Below the pieces are notes generated by a model, which saw nothing but the letters and a program-made list of their open reading frames with translations, did no database searches and was not told the origin of the DNA. Source: Lotus japonicus (taxonomy: Eukaryota > Streptophyta > Magnoliopsida > Fabales > Fabaceae). From it: a stretch of 64,000 nt of DNA. The position numbers and the translations under genes were made by a program. Positions 53,937 to 63,918 of this stretch are shown piece by piece. Every line of letters begins with the position of its first letter. The stretch's first letter is position 1. The stretch covers positions 6,453,001 through 6,517,000 of the forward strand of contig NC_080045.1 in NCBI RefSeq assembly GCF_012489685.1, given 5' to 3'.

Positions 53937-56900
53937 TGATGACCCGGGTTTGTATGATGTTTTTAGGGTTTTTCCTTGTAGGTTTTGAGTCTTTTTCTTG
54001 TGTCTCATGTAGTGTTTCATGCATTCTCATGCATATTTATCTTTTCTTGAGTCTTTGTTTTGTTTTGGTAATTTTGTAGTTTTATAGGGAGCTTTCTTGC
54101 ATTTTAAGTTAAGTTTAGGACTTGCATGATTTTCTTTTTTTTTTATGAAGGACCTCTTGTGCTAATGAGCTCTTGGAGCTTCTAGAATCTTCCTTGACTT
54201 GTTGGTTAGGTTTGGAGAGCAGAAACTGAAGGAGAAAGAAGGCCAAGAAGCATGGAATTGATGGAGAACTTAAAGAGGATTGAAAAGAGGAGTTTCAGAA
54301 GCCAAAAAGTCCTTTTCAGGCGAGCTTAAGCGCCTAGGCGCTGGGAATGGGCGCCTAGGCGCCAATTAGGTCCAGAGGCATGTTTTTCAACATGCAATTG
54401 GCGCTCAGGCGCTCTGAATTGGCGCCTGAGCGCCCAGCCTCGTTTATTTTGCCTATAAATAAGGCTTAGGCCAATTTCTTTGAGGGGGGGGGGATACTAC
54501 TTTCATTTTTACATAAACTCAGAGGTAGAGGAGCATCTAGGAGAGTGTGAGAGGGCTTCCAAGCTTGTAATTCAGGTTCTTAGCCAAGAGCCATGCTTGG
54601 CTAATCTCTCTTCTTTTGCTTTGGATTTCTTTGTAAGACTTTTTATATTTGAGTTATAATCTTTAGTTCTTTCCCACATGATTTTCTTCTTTCCTTGAAT
54701 CCCATATTCTGAATTTCAATCTAAGCTTGTATGCATGCTTGCTTTTTGCTTTTCTATAATCAGAACGGAAGTTTGTTATAGATTAGGGAACCGATTTGGG
54801 ATTACCCCTTCTATGCTTACTACTAGGAATTGAGGAAGGGTTGGGGTTTGATGGCCTGAATTTGCATGATCTAAAACCTCATATAAATGACTAAGTACAC
54901 AAGGAATTGGGCTTAGCTTTTAGTATGGGAGAATTGCTTATGTGAGGAATCAATAAGTGAGTAACTAGGCTATATCATCAAGGAGAGATCCATGAGAACA
55001 TGTGCATAGAATGATGTGCTTAAATTGACTAGTTGAACAAGAACCCAAAGCATTTTATTTTCTGAATTGTCTTTTTATTTTCTTTTTTCCTTATTACTAC
55101 TTCAACATATCTCTTACTCAATAAAACCAACCTTCAAACTCAAGGCTTGAACCGAATTCATTCACTCACAATCCCTGTGGTTCGATATTTAAAACCGGGT
55201 GGATTCGTACACTTGCGGATTTACCAACAAGTTTTTGGCGCCGTTGCCGGGGATTGTTTGTGATTTTTGGTTTGAGTTACGAGTTTGAAGTTTAGTCTAC
55301 CTAAGACTTAAACTTAGGGCTGAATGGGAGACAACCCATGTTTTTTTTCTGTTTTACGTTTTGTCTTCTGTTTTGTTTTTCAGGAAATAAAAGCCAAAGT
55401 TGAGAGCACTCGAAGGCACTCAATCACTTGAAAGGAGGTTCTTTTCTTACTCTGAGTTTTAGTCCATGCATTTTTAGCATATTTTTCTTTTATAGATTTT
55501 GTTTATCTTTTTTATCATGCATTTTTTTTTTATGGAGTCTTTTGTACCTTGGTCTTTATGCCCTTTACCCAAATGACATGTTAACAAGTCTTGCTCACTC
55601 ACATGACGCTGGTTTTGAAAATGTTTCTAAGTGGATACTTTGTGCTTTCTTTTGGGGAGTGATTGTATGTTTGGGAAAGAGAGAATGAGACTTCAGTCTT
55701 CTAAGTGTTATCTTGAGGATAGAGTTGATGTGAGTTCACAAGGGTCCATCTTTGACCCTTCACTATATAATTTCCCTGGAGGATCCTGACTCACTTGCAC
55801 TTCTTGGTTCTGTGTTTCATTTGGTGCACCCTTCAGAGTAGCTCTATGAGACTTGCATCTTTGAGACTTGAGTGCTAAGTATCAATAGCTTGAAAGCTCC
55901 GGAATTCCAAATTGGGCCACACACAAATTTTGTGCAGCCTTAGTCTTCCTTAGGGACCACCTACCTTGTACTTTACCTAGCCTACATTACAACCCTTTTG
56001 AAGTCTCATTGAATAATGCATTGTCAACTTTAGTTGCTCTTGAGTTAATGATTCTCAGAACCTATGAACTTACTTTTGTGCTCAGTGCACTAAACAATTG
56101 TCTCATGCTAGGATGTTAGCTCTAAATGCTTCTCATAGTGGACTCTAATTCTTCTTTGTCTAAGAGTTGCATGAAATTGATTGTTGAATCTTTCTCTTGG
56201 AACTAACTGCATTTACTTGATCCCCCGGTTTTCTAAAAATGTATCCCTCTTTTGGCATGTGTGTTGGGAGCAATTCTTTGTGCTTGAGGGCAAGCTAATC
56301 TTAGTGACGCTCGAGGGCGAGCTGTCATTGAGTATAGTGGTGTGATGACCCGGGTTTGTATGATGTTTTTAGGGTTTTTCCTTGTAGGTTTTGAGTCTTT
56401 TTCTTGTGTCTCATGTAGTGTTTCATGCATTCTCATGCATTTTTATCTTTTCTTGAGTCTTTGTTTTGTTTTGGTAATTTTGTAGTTTTATAGGGAGCTT
56501 TCTTGCATTTTAAGTTAAGTTTAGGACTTGCATGATTTTCTTTTGTTTTATGAAGGACCTCTTGTGCTAATGAGCTCTTGGAGCTTCTAGAATCTTCCTT
56601 GACTTGTTGGTTAGGTTTGGAGAGCAGAAAATAAAGGATAAAGAAGGCCAAGAAGCATGGAATTGATGGAGAACTTAAAGAAGATTGAAAAGAGGAGTTT
56701 CAGAAGCCAAAAAGTCCTTTTCAGGCGAGCTTAAGCGCCTAGGCGCTGGGAATGGGCGCCTAGGCGCCAATTAGGTCCAGAGGCATGTTTTTCAACATGC
56801 AATTGGCGCTCAGGCGCTCTGAATTGGCGCCTGAGCGCCCAACCTCGTTTATTTTGCCTATAAATAAGGCTTAGGCCAATTTCTTTGAGGGGGGGGGATA

Positions 56901-57642
56901 CTACTTTCATTTTTACATAAACTCAGAGGTAGAGGAGCATCTAGGAGAGTGTGAGAGGGCTTCCAAGCTTGTAATTCAGGTTCTTAGCCAAGCATGGCAA
57001 GAGCCATGCTTGGCTAATCTCTCTTCTTTTGCTTTGGATTTCTTTGAAAGACTTTTTATATTTGAGTTATAATCTTAAGTTCTTTCCCACATGATCTTCT
57101 TCTTTCCTTGAATCCCATATTCTGAATTTCAATCTAAGCTTGTATGCATGCTTGCTTTTTGCTTTTCTATAATCAGAACGGAAGTTTGTTATAGATTAGG
57201 GAACCGATTTGGGATTACCCCTTCTATGCTTGCTACTAGGAATAGAGGAAGGGTTGGGGTTTGATGGCCTGAATTTGCATGATCTAAAACCTCATATAAA
57301 TGACTAAGTACACCAGGAATTGGGCTTAGCTTTTAGTATGGGAGAATTGCTTATGTGAGGAATCAATAAGTGAGTAACTAGGCTATATCATCAAAGAGAG
57401 ATCCATGAGAACATGTGCATAGAATGATGTGCTTAAATTGACTAGTTGAACAAGAACCCAAAGCATGTTATTTTCTGAATTGTCTTTTTATTTTCCTTTT
57501 TCCTTATTACTACTTCAACATATCTCTTACTCAATAAAACCAACCTTCAAACTCAAGGCTTGAACCGAATTCATTCACTCACAATCCCTGTGGTTCGATA
57601 TTTAAAACCGGGTGGATTCGTACACTTGCGGATTTACCAACA
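53937..57642 (+). mobile_element. Coding-free Athila-type element (LARD-like)
   Basis: The LTRs are 53937-55229 (1,293 bp) and 56343-57642 (1,300 bp), TGATGACCC...CCAACA, with CTTAT duplicated (53932-53936, 57643-57647). The internal region is only 1,113 bp. It has the tRNA-Asp primer site (55236-55253), a short leader, then directly the family 3' motif GGAGACAACCCA and 3' untranslated sequence. All gag-pol is deleted relative to the element at 9030-35304. TATA box TATAAATA is at 54454-54461. It can only move using proteins from relatives. Confidence 0.9.
55236..55253 (+). promoter_or_regulatory. Primer-binding site, tRNA-Asp type (second Athila-type element)
   Basis: TGGCGCCGTTGCCGGGGA just inside the 5' LTR, identical to the site at 10365-10382. 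Confidence 0.88.
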
Positions 57643-57904
57643 CTTATGTTGACTGTTTCTGAGGCTTGTGCCAAATGTTTTCTGAAGGCTTCGGCCGAGT
57701 GAACTTATTGAGACGTGTGTCTCCGTTTTCTGAGAGGCTTCGGCCGTTTACTCGTCTCCGTCATTGAACTGAGCTGGTATGCATTGAATTGATTTATGTT
57801 TGTCGATAATATGAATAACATGTGATTATCTTGATTTGATTATGGAATTTGGGATTGTTGTTTGAGTGACTACTGAGTTGGATGAGATGTTTTGATTTTC
57901 TTTA

Positions 57905-58140
57905 AGTGGCAATGAGGTGGGGTGTGGTCCCGCGTGATTGTCCAGTCCTTCGAAACGTTATACAGTGGCGATGAGGTGAGGTGTGGTCCCGCGTGATTGT
58001 CCCGTCCTTCGAGACGTTATACAGTGGCGATGAGGTGGGGTGTGGTCCCGCGTGATTGTCCCCTCTTGCGAGATGTCCTAAAGTGGCGATGAGGTGGGGT
58101 GTGGTCCCGCGTGATTGTCCCGTCTTGCGATACGTTATTG
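57905..58140. repeat. 59-bp tandem repeat, four units
   Basis: Units start at 57905, 57964, 58023 and 58082 with agtggc(a/g)atgaggtg; the core GTGTGGTCCCGCGTGATTG is invariant. The repeat lies in the right arm of the solo LTR. The 59-bp period is not a multiple of three, so the periodic minus-strand frame across it is not a protein. Confidence 0.9.
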
Positions 58141-58224
58141 ATCGATCCATTTTGGTTGCAGCATATAGTTGCATCATAGGGGAATAATATTTGCTTATGA
58201 TGTTTTGGTTGATAGTTGATTTGA

Positions 58225-58620
58225 TTTTATATTGTTGAAGTTGTTGATATCTGATTTGATGTTATATTGTTGAGGATTGTTGATATCTGATTTGATGTAT
58301 ATTGTTGAAGTTGTTGATATCTAATTTGATGTTATATTTTTAAGGTTGTTGATGTCTGATTTGAGGTTATTGTCATATGATTTGATTTTATATTGTTGAA
58401 GTTTTGATATCTGATTTGATGTTATATTGTTGAGGATTGTTGATATCTGATTTGATGTATATTGTTGAAGTTGTTGATGTCTGATTTAATGTTATATTTT
58501 TAAGGTTGTTGATATCTGATTTGAGGTTATTGTCATATGATTTGATTTTATATTGTTGAGGTTTGGATATCTGGTTTGATTTTATGTTGTTGATTTTGCT
58601 GATATCTGAAATAAATCTAT
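58225..58620. repeat. Degenerate repeats with a higher-order duplication
   Basis: Irregular units of ttgttgatatctgatttgat with spacers of 15-20 bases. A block of about 160 bp (around 58232-58390) is repeated immediately after (around 58392-58550). Confidence 0.75.
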
Positions 58621-59386
58621 GTTGTTGATATCTGAATTAAATTTAGGTTGTTGGATATATGTCGTTATCTATCTTGAATTAAGTTGCTAGCTTATGTACC
58701 ATGTTACACACTTAAACTTTGATAGCATGCTTTTCCCTTTTATACGTGGTAATTGCATGGAGTTAACCGTTTTTGCTTGCTACTTGTTGTTTGGGCGCTT
58801 AACGCTATTAGGCGATGGAGAATCTTCGATGGAGCTTAACCTTTGTGCGAGTGGAGATGAGGACTTGAAGAACTGTGGATGACTCGAAGAATAGAGTCGG
58901 GTGTAGGGCTAGAGCCTTGGGTTAGAGAGCTTACCGTTATTGGTTTAAGCTTGCATAATGATTTTAGAAATTTATATTTAGGGTTTCGGGTACTCGCCTT
59001 GTTCAAGGTTTGATGTAAATTAGTTACAGTTGGGAGTATGCATGTCATGTTTTGGGAATACTTCGAAATGGAAAAAAATATACGCATGGTTATAAATCCC
59101 TTTTTGAAAATATTGCATATTTACTTTATCAGGTTGTTACCGTAACCCCTGAAATTCGGGGCGTTACAGTTTTGGTCCCCCAGCATATTTCCATCCAAAA
59201 GTTAATGTTTTTTGTCTGAGTTGACTTTTTTTAAAAGACGTGGCATGGGATTAGGAGGGAGAAGGGGTATTTGGAGAGAGGAACATCACATGCCTCTCAC
59301 GTGATTTAAGCTGATCCTTATTTCTCTATCTCCATCATGTTCTTCTCCTCCCTCTTCATCTCTTCTCCCCTAAATCACCAACCCTG

Positions 59387-59711
59387 TTCATTTTTATTTT
59401 TTGTGGATTTAGGCCCCTTTGTTTAAGTTTTTTTATATTTGGACATACATTTTTTAATAGATAATTTTTCAGAATTATTAACCTTTTTTTCAGTTAAATG
59501 AAACTAACATACAAGATGGAGGAGTAGAGGACTCTTTTTTGAAACAAAGATAGAGAGGTCTTGCCTCTTATTATTGAATAGAGGGCATGCCTCTTTTTAC
59601 TGAAGAAAGACATAATGTAAAGCAAAATGATCGGGCTCTAAAGGCCGGATAAAACATAATTATTTTGTGGACAATACCAAAATGACAAGAAACAATTGAA
59701 ATATTATTTGA
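59387..59711. other. Interior of the Mutator-like element, downstream of the MADS-box gene
   Basis: AT-rich with T-runs. No ORF or repeat was recognised. It would contain the MADS-box gene's 3' untranslated region. Confidence 0.4.
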
Positions 59712-60182
59712 TCAATTACGTTTAGCAATCTCATCATTGACCTCCTTCATCATCTTCTCAAGATGCATCTTGATATCATTAATATCTGTCACGATCAGGC
59801 CTTCTGGAAGGGCTCCATCTTTCACACAATTGAAGGCAGACATGGTCAGCTTCTTCTCACGAATCTGTCGACACACCTTGCTTAGCTTGTCTTGTGATTT
59901 GGAAGTCATCTGCGTTATGAAGCTCTCCTGGTTCAAAGTCATGTTTTTCTTTTTCACAGGTGTATTCTGGTACCTCTCAATCACCTTCATTGCTCCCTCC
60001 ACATTTGGCCAAATCTCTGGTTTGGAATCAAATGGGTTGGGAATTATAACACATGCTTCTATTCCACAGAGAGTGGTGAGTTCACTCACCTTCTTGATGA
60101 TATTCTTCTTCCTTTTGTTGTATGAAATCTTTCTTGCCATATTATCAGTGATATAGGCGAGCTTCACCTTCTTCATAGCCAT
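59712..60182 (-). CDS. Type I (M-gamma) MADS-box protein, AGL80-like
   Basis: The 156-residue frame starts MAMKKVKLAYITDN at 60182; an in-frame ATG 48 bases upstream is a less likely start because the MADS domain begins here. The MADS domain follows (ARKISYNKRKKNIIKKVSEL, TTLCGIEACVIIPNPF), then EIWPNVEGAMKVIERYQ and NQESFITQM, both typical of the AGL80/PHERES group. These proteins act in the central cell and endosperm as DNA-binding regulators. Family members are usually longer, so the C-terminus may be shortened, but there is no stop or frameshift within. The gene lies entirely between the terminal repeats of a Mutator-like element, which suggests capture. Basic residues of the DNA-contacting helix are mostly kept. 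Confidence 0.85.
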   Translation of the reverse strand: MAMKKVKLAYITDNMARKISYNKRKKNIIKKVSELTTLCGIEACVIIPNPFDSKPEIWPNVEGAMKVIERYQNTPVKKKNMTLNQESFITQMTSKSQDKLSKVCRQIREKKLTMSAFNCVKDGALPEGLIVTDINDIKMHLEKMMKEVNDEIAKRN

Positions 60183-60632
60183 GCCTGCAATCACAAAGAA
60201 AATTATAAGGATTTTGGAACTTTGATGCAATACTTGTTTGTAGCATATGGGTTTTATAGAGAGCTATCTTATCTACGCAGTTGTAATTACATCAAGTCAT
60301 TTGGAAACTATGTACTGTCATGGATCCCAAATATCAACATATTTAGAAATAAATTATTTTTATGTTTTACAAATAGACACATACTAACTGGATTTCATGC
60401 GTATCAATGTATTTGCAAATCACCTGTCTAGAGAAAATCAAGCTGTTGCAATTATTTAGAAATAGTTATGCATTGCAAGGTATTATCTTTTTTTCTTATT
60501 TCAATATATATTTTATTTTCAGCATTTTTCCGATATACTGATAACATTATTACATACGATAAATCATATGTACATTAAATTTTATTTTATTTTTATTTAT
60601 GTAATAATATTAATGCATAATTTTCATTTAAT
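60183..60632. other. Upstream region of the MADS-box gene within the Mutator-like element
   Basis: AT-rich, with no second gene. It would hold the promoter of the minus-strand MADS-box frame, but several TA-rich stretches make a TATA choice arbitrary. Confidence 0.4.
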
Positions 60633-60862
60633 AACAGTTGTGGTCCTCTAACATATTTCCGTCCAAAAGTTAACGTTTTTATCTGAGTTGGCATTTTTTT
60701 AGATCACGTTTTTTTTATTGGCAAATGTTAGTTGTTAGTAAGTTAGAAAATTCCTTCAAAGTTTCCTTCCAGAATTCGAACCCTGGACCTTCCCCTCCCC
60801 AACCCTTGTCCCTTAACTCTTAAATCACGTGGCATGGGATTAGGAGAGAGAAAGACTATGAT
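60633..60862. repeat. Extra partial copy of the terminal repeat, in direct orientation to the left one
   Basis: From AACAGTTGTGGTCC through TTTCCGTCCAAAAGTTAACG to GTGGCATGGGATTAGG it matches the middle of the left terminal repeat. It stands just inside the right repeat in the opposite orientation. It is interrupted by a SINE (60710-60823). Confidence 0.8.
60710..60823 (-). mobile_element. Short tRNA-derived SINE (5'-truncated)
   Basis: ATCACGT is duplicated on both sides (60703-60709, 60824-60830). The minus strand has a B-box-like GGTTCGAATTC (60772-60782) and ends in an A-run (T-run at 60710-60717). No A box is visible, so the head is probably missing. Confidence 0.7.
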
Positions 60863-60884
60863 CCCTACTACAGAGAGATTGGTT

Positions 60885-61203
60885 AGGGTTGGTGATTTAG
60901 GGGAGAAGAGATGAAGAGGGAGGAGAAGAACACAATGGAGATGGAGAAATAAGGATCAGCTTAAATCACGTGAGAGGCATGTGATGTTCCTCTCTCCAAA
61001 TACCATTTCTCTCTCCTAATCATGCCACGTCATTTAAAGAAAAGCCAACTCATACAAAAACATTATCTTTTGGACGGAAATATTCTAGGGGATCAAAACT
61101 GTTAAATGAGACTAACGTAGGGGTAGCGAAATGTTATTTTTTAATTTTAGGGACCTCATTTGCACATTTTAAAATTCTGGGGGACCAAAAGTGCTAATAA
61201 ACC
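60885..61203. repeat. Right terminal inverted repeat of the Mutator-like element
   Basis: 319 bp; the reverse complement matches 51903-52011 plus 59174-59386 with scattered substitutions. This divergence suggests an older insertion than the LTR elements nearby. Confidence 0.85.
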
Positions 61204-61212
61204 AAAAATAAA

Positions 61213-61688
61213 TAAATCAATCACATAAAATGTGTTGGAAAATGAGTTTCAAAAATAAACCAAGCATTTGTAGAAATAATGTATTGGTTGTAATGATTAA
61301 CGCACTTTAGAGAAGTTAAATATGTGTCACTGGTATTGCATAATTTTCTAAAGTGAAGTATCCTGGGATTACTCTTAAATAATTATTTTTAATTAAATTA
61401 ATTTCCTTTTAATTAAAATGAATCAACATTGTTGGAGATTTAATTTTTCTTTTGAAATTGAGATTTAATTTTCAATTCTTGTGATTGAAAAAGATACATT
61501 GGCCAACCTCTACTATTTAGTGTGCTGATTTTAGTTGGGTAAAGTTTATCTCATGGCTACCGGTTCTTGAGATACCTTACCCAAGATAAAAATAAAAATT
61601 AGCATTATATGATTTTATATGTCCTGGATTAGGTCAAGTTTGGTGTTTTACGGGCCCAGTAAAATGAATTTTTTTTTCTCTCTCAAGA
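61213..61688. other. AT-rich intergenic sequence
   Basis: No gene is recognised. The first 50 bases are an imperfect inverted match to sequence left of the Mutator-like element (around 51815-51865). Confidence 0.4.
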
Positions 61689-61862
61689 TTTTTTTTGGTT
61701 TCCAAGGTATTCCTACAGCCGGCAGCCATGAGACTAATCCTCTAAGATCACGTTAAGTGAGTAGGAATCTCCCAATAAATGTTTCTTCATACGCACGCCT
61801 AGGAATCGAACCATGTACTTACTTACCGAGTCCAAACCCATTTATCAATTATGCCACACCTT
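61689..61862 (-). mobile_element. tRNA-derived SINE, near full length
   Basis: On the minus strand: A-box region TGGCATAATTGATAAATGG (61839-61857), B box GGTTCGATTCC (61802-61812), then a body including CATTTATTGGGAGATTCC and a terminal A-run (T-run 61689-61696). Layout and length (about 174 bp) fit plant SINEs. No clear target duplication. Confidence 0.8.
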
Positions 61863-61929
61863 ATTGGAATCATATGCCAGAAAGCATTGCTTTCTTCATC
61901 ACTTTCACTTTGTTAAAAGGATTTTTCTT

Positions 61930-62105
61930 ACTTTTTTAAACAATGGTAGCCTTCGGGGAGGTGATCTACGAGTCGGGTAAAACTATTATAAAAGGTAAAA
62001 TTATACCTTTAAAGTATCAAAAATAGCTATGTTTATAGGGATTCAGAGTCAAAACTTAAAATCTTTGCATAAGTTAGAACAACTCAACACCAATTGAGCT
62101 ACACG
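61930..62105 (-). mobile_element. Possible degenerate SINE
   Basis: A good A-box match TAGCTCAATTGG (62090-62101, minus strand) is followed by a weak B-box-like stretch near 62040-62050. No A-run or duplication could be assigned. It could be chance. Confidence 0.4.
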
Positions 62106-62122
62106 CTTCGTTGTAAAAAGAT

Positions 62123-63918
62123 GGCTTAAATACTCTTTTTTGATCCCTGAAATTGTAAAGGGAATCAACCTTGGTCCTTGTAAAATTTTCGCATCAAATT
62201 GGATCCCTAATTTTTTTTAAATCTAATTAAAGACAAAGTGTGTATGAGTCTGATGTGGCTTGTTTTTAATCCTGGTCAGCTTTTTCACGTGTTTTTTTCA
62301 AATATGAGTAATGCCACTGAGTAAAATATAAAAAATTAAAAATGATTAAATAATTTAAATAATTTTAAGGCTTAAATACTCTTTTGGTCCCTGAAATTAT
62401 AAAGGGAATCAACCCTGGTCCTTGTACAATTTTCGCATCAAATAGGGTTCCATAAAAAATTGTTTTTAATCTCATTAAGGACAAAATGTGTTTGAGTCTG
62501 ATGTGACTTGTGATGACCCGGGTTTATATGATGTTTTTAGGGTTTTTCTTTGTTAGTTTTGAGTCTTTTTCTTATGTCTCATGTAGTGTTTCATGCATTT
62601 TAACTTTTATTTGTGCATTTGCATTAGTTTAGTAATTTTGTAGTTTTATAAGGGCTTTAGTTGCATTTTAGTATAGTTTGAGTCTTTTGTTAATTGTCAT
62701 TAGTTTTGAGTCCCTTGTGCAATTAAATGGTTGGTATTCTTGATATTTTTCCTTGAGCTTTGATGAGAGTAATCAGGTCTGAAATTGAAGGAGAAGGAAG
62801 GTCAAGAAGCTTGGAGAATTGAATGGAGGCTTAAAGAGGAGTTAAAATGAAGATCAAAAGCCTTTTCAGCGAGCTTTGAGCGCCTAGGCGCTCGTTGTTT
62901 TTTTGCCAAGCTTTCTGAATTGGCGCCTAGGCGCTCTGAATTGGCGCCTAGGTGCCAATTACCTTCCAGATGCACTTTTCAGCATGGAATTGGCGCCTGA
63001 GCGCCCGGAACAGCCCAAACTCGTGATTTTTGCCTATAAATATGATTTTAGTCATTTTCTTTTGGAATCTTGGATATCAATTCCATTTTTACATAAGTTT
63101 AGAGGTAGAGGATCATCTAGGAGAGTGAGAGAAGGCTTCCAAGCTTGTGTTCAAGGTTCTTAGCCAAGCATGGCTCTTCTTTACTTTGGTTTTCTTTTAA
63201 GACTTTTCCTTTTAAGTTATAATCTTAAGTTCTTTCCCACATGTTCTTCTTCTTTCCTTGAATCTCATATCCATGCTTTATGTTTCAAGTTAGAACATGT
63301 GCTAGCTTTATACTTTTCTATAATTAGAACGGAAGTTTGTTATAGATTAGGGAACTGATTTGGGATTGCCCCTTCAATCTTGGCTACTAGGAATAGAGGA
63401 AGGGTTGGGGTTTGTTGGCCTGAACTTTATAATCTTTATGCTTCAAACAAATGTTTAAGTACACAGGAAATTGGGCTTATCTTTTGGTTTGAAAGAATTA
63501 TCTATGCGAGGCATCGATAGGTAGTTGCTTAGGCTATAACATCAAGGAGAGATTCATGAGAACATGTGCTTAGAATAATGTGCTTGAATTGATTAGTTGA
63601 TCAAGAACCCAAAGAAAATCACTCTTTCTTTTCATTCTCTGTTTCATTTCTGAATTTATATTTTCTTTTTCCTTATTACTACTTCGTCATATGTTTGCCT
63701 CAATAAAATAAACCTTCAAACTCGAGGCTTAAACTGAATCTATTCACTCACAATCCCCGTGGTTCGATATTTAAAACCGGGTGGATTCCGTACACTTGCG
63801 GATTTACCAACAACTTGTTTTTAATCATGGTCTGCTTTTCCACGTGTTTTTTTTTTAAATCTGAGTAATGCCAATATAAAAAATTAAAAATGATTAAAAA
63901 ATTAAATAATAATTTTAA
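62123..63918. repeat. 246-bp tandem duplication, second copy interrupted
   Basis: Copy one is 62123-62368. Copy two starts at 62369 with the same GGCTTAAATACTCTTTT opening and runs to about 63918, excluding the solo LTR 62511-63812. Both contain GAATCAACC(T/C)TGGTCCTTGT and the TTTTTAATC(C/A)TGGTC segment. It resembles dispersed non-autonomous DNA element termini, but no inverted ends were found. Confidence 0.8.
62511..63812 (+). mobile_element. Solo LTR of the Athila-type family
   Basis: 1,302 bp, TGATGACCC...CCAACA, with ACTTG duplicated (62506-62510, 63813-63817). It carries the palindrome cluster (62879-63005) and a TATA box (63035-63042). No primer site follows. It is more divergent from the other Athila-type LTRs here than they are from one another, so it is an older subfamily or copy. 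Confidence 0.92.

Larger units (their letters stand above)
52012..59168 (+). mobile_element. Solo LTR of a chromovirus-like gypsy element, split by an Athila-type element
   Basis: It starts TGTAAGACCCCG at 52012 and ends ATTCGGGGCGTTACA at 59168, with GTTTT duplicated (52007-52011, 59169-59173) inside the left terminal repeat of the Mutator-like element. After removing 53937-57647 about 3.45 kb remains (52012-53936 and 57648-59168). This is LTR-like, with a TATA box CTATAAAAAG at 52731-52740, and lacks primer site, polypurine tract or gag-pol. A solo LTR is the simplest reading. Confidence 0.8.
51903..61203. mobile_element. Mutator-like element (Pack-MULE type) carrying a MADS-box gene
   Basis: A perfect 9-bp duplication, aaaaataaa, flanks the element (51894-51902 and 61204-61212); nine bases is the Mutator-superfamily length. 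The left terminal repeat is 51903-52011 continuing at 59174-59386; the right one is 60885-61203. They are about 320 bp, inverted, and similar throughout from GGYTTATTAGCACTTTTGG inward to TCACCAACCCT. Without the 7.16-kb gypsy insertion the element is about 2.1 kb. It encodes no transposase. Its cargo is the MADS-box frame 59712-60182. Transposase would have to come from an autonomous relative. Confidence 0.85.

Noticed and set aside
57902..58177. Periodic minus-strand frame with recurring TTPHLIAT-like segments as a repeat protein
   Set aside because: It is a by-product of the 59-bp tandem DNA repeat. The period is not divisible by three and the frame changes between units.
61689..61862. Genuine tRNA gene, because of good A and B boxes
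   Set aside because: No acceptor stem or anticodon arm can be drawn, and there is a SINE-like body with a terminal A-run. The same holds for 50927-51042 and 60710-60823.
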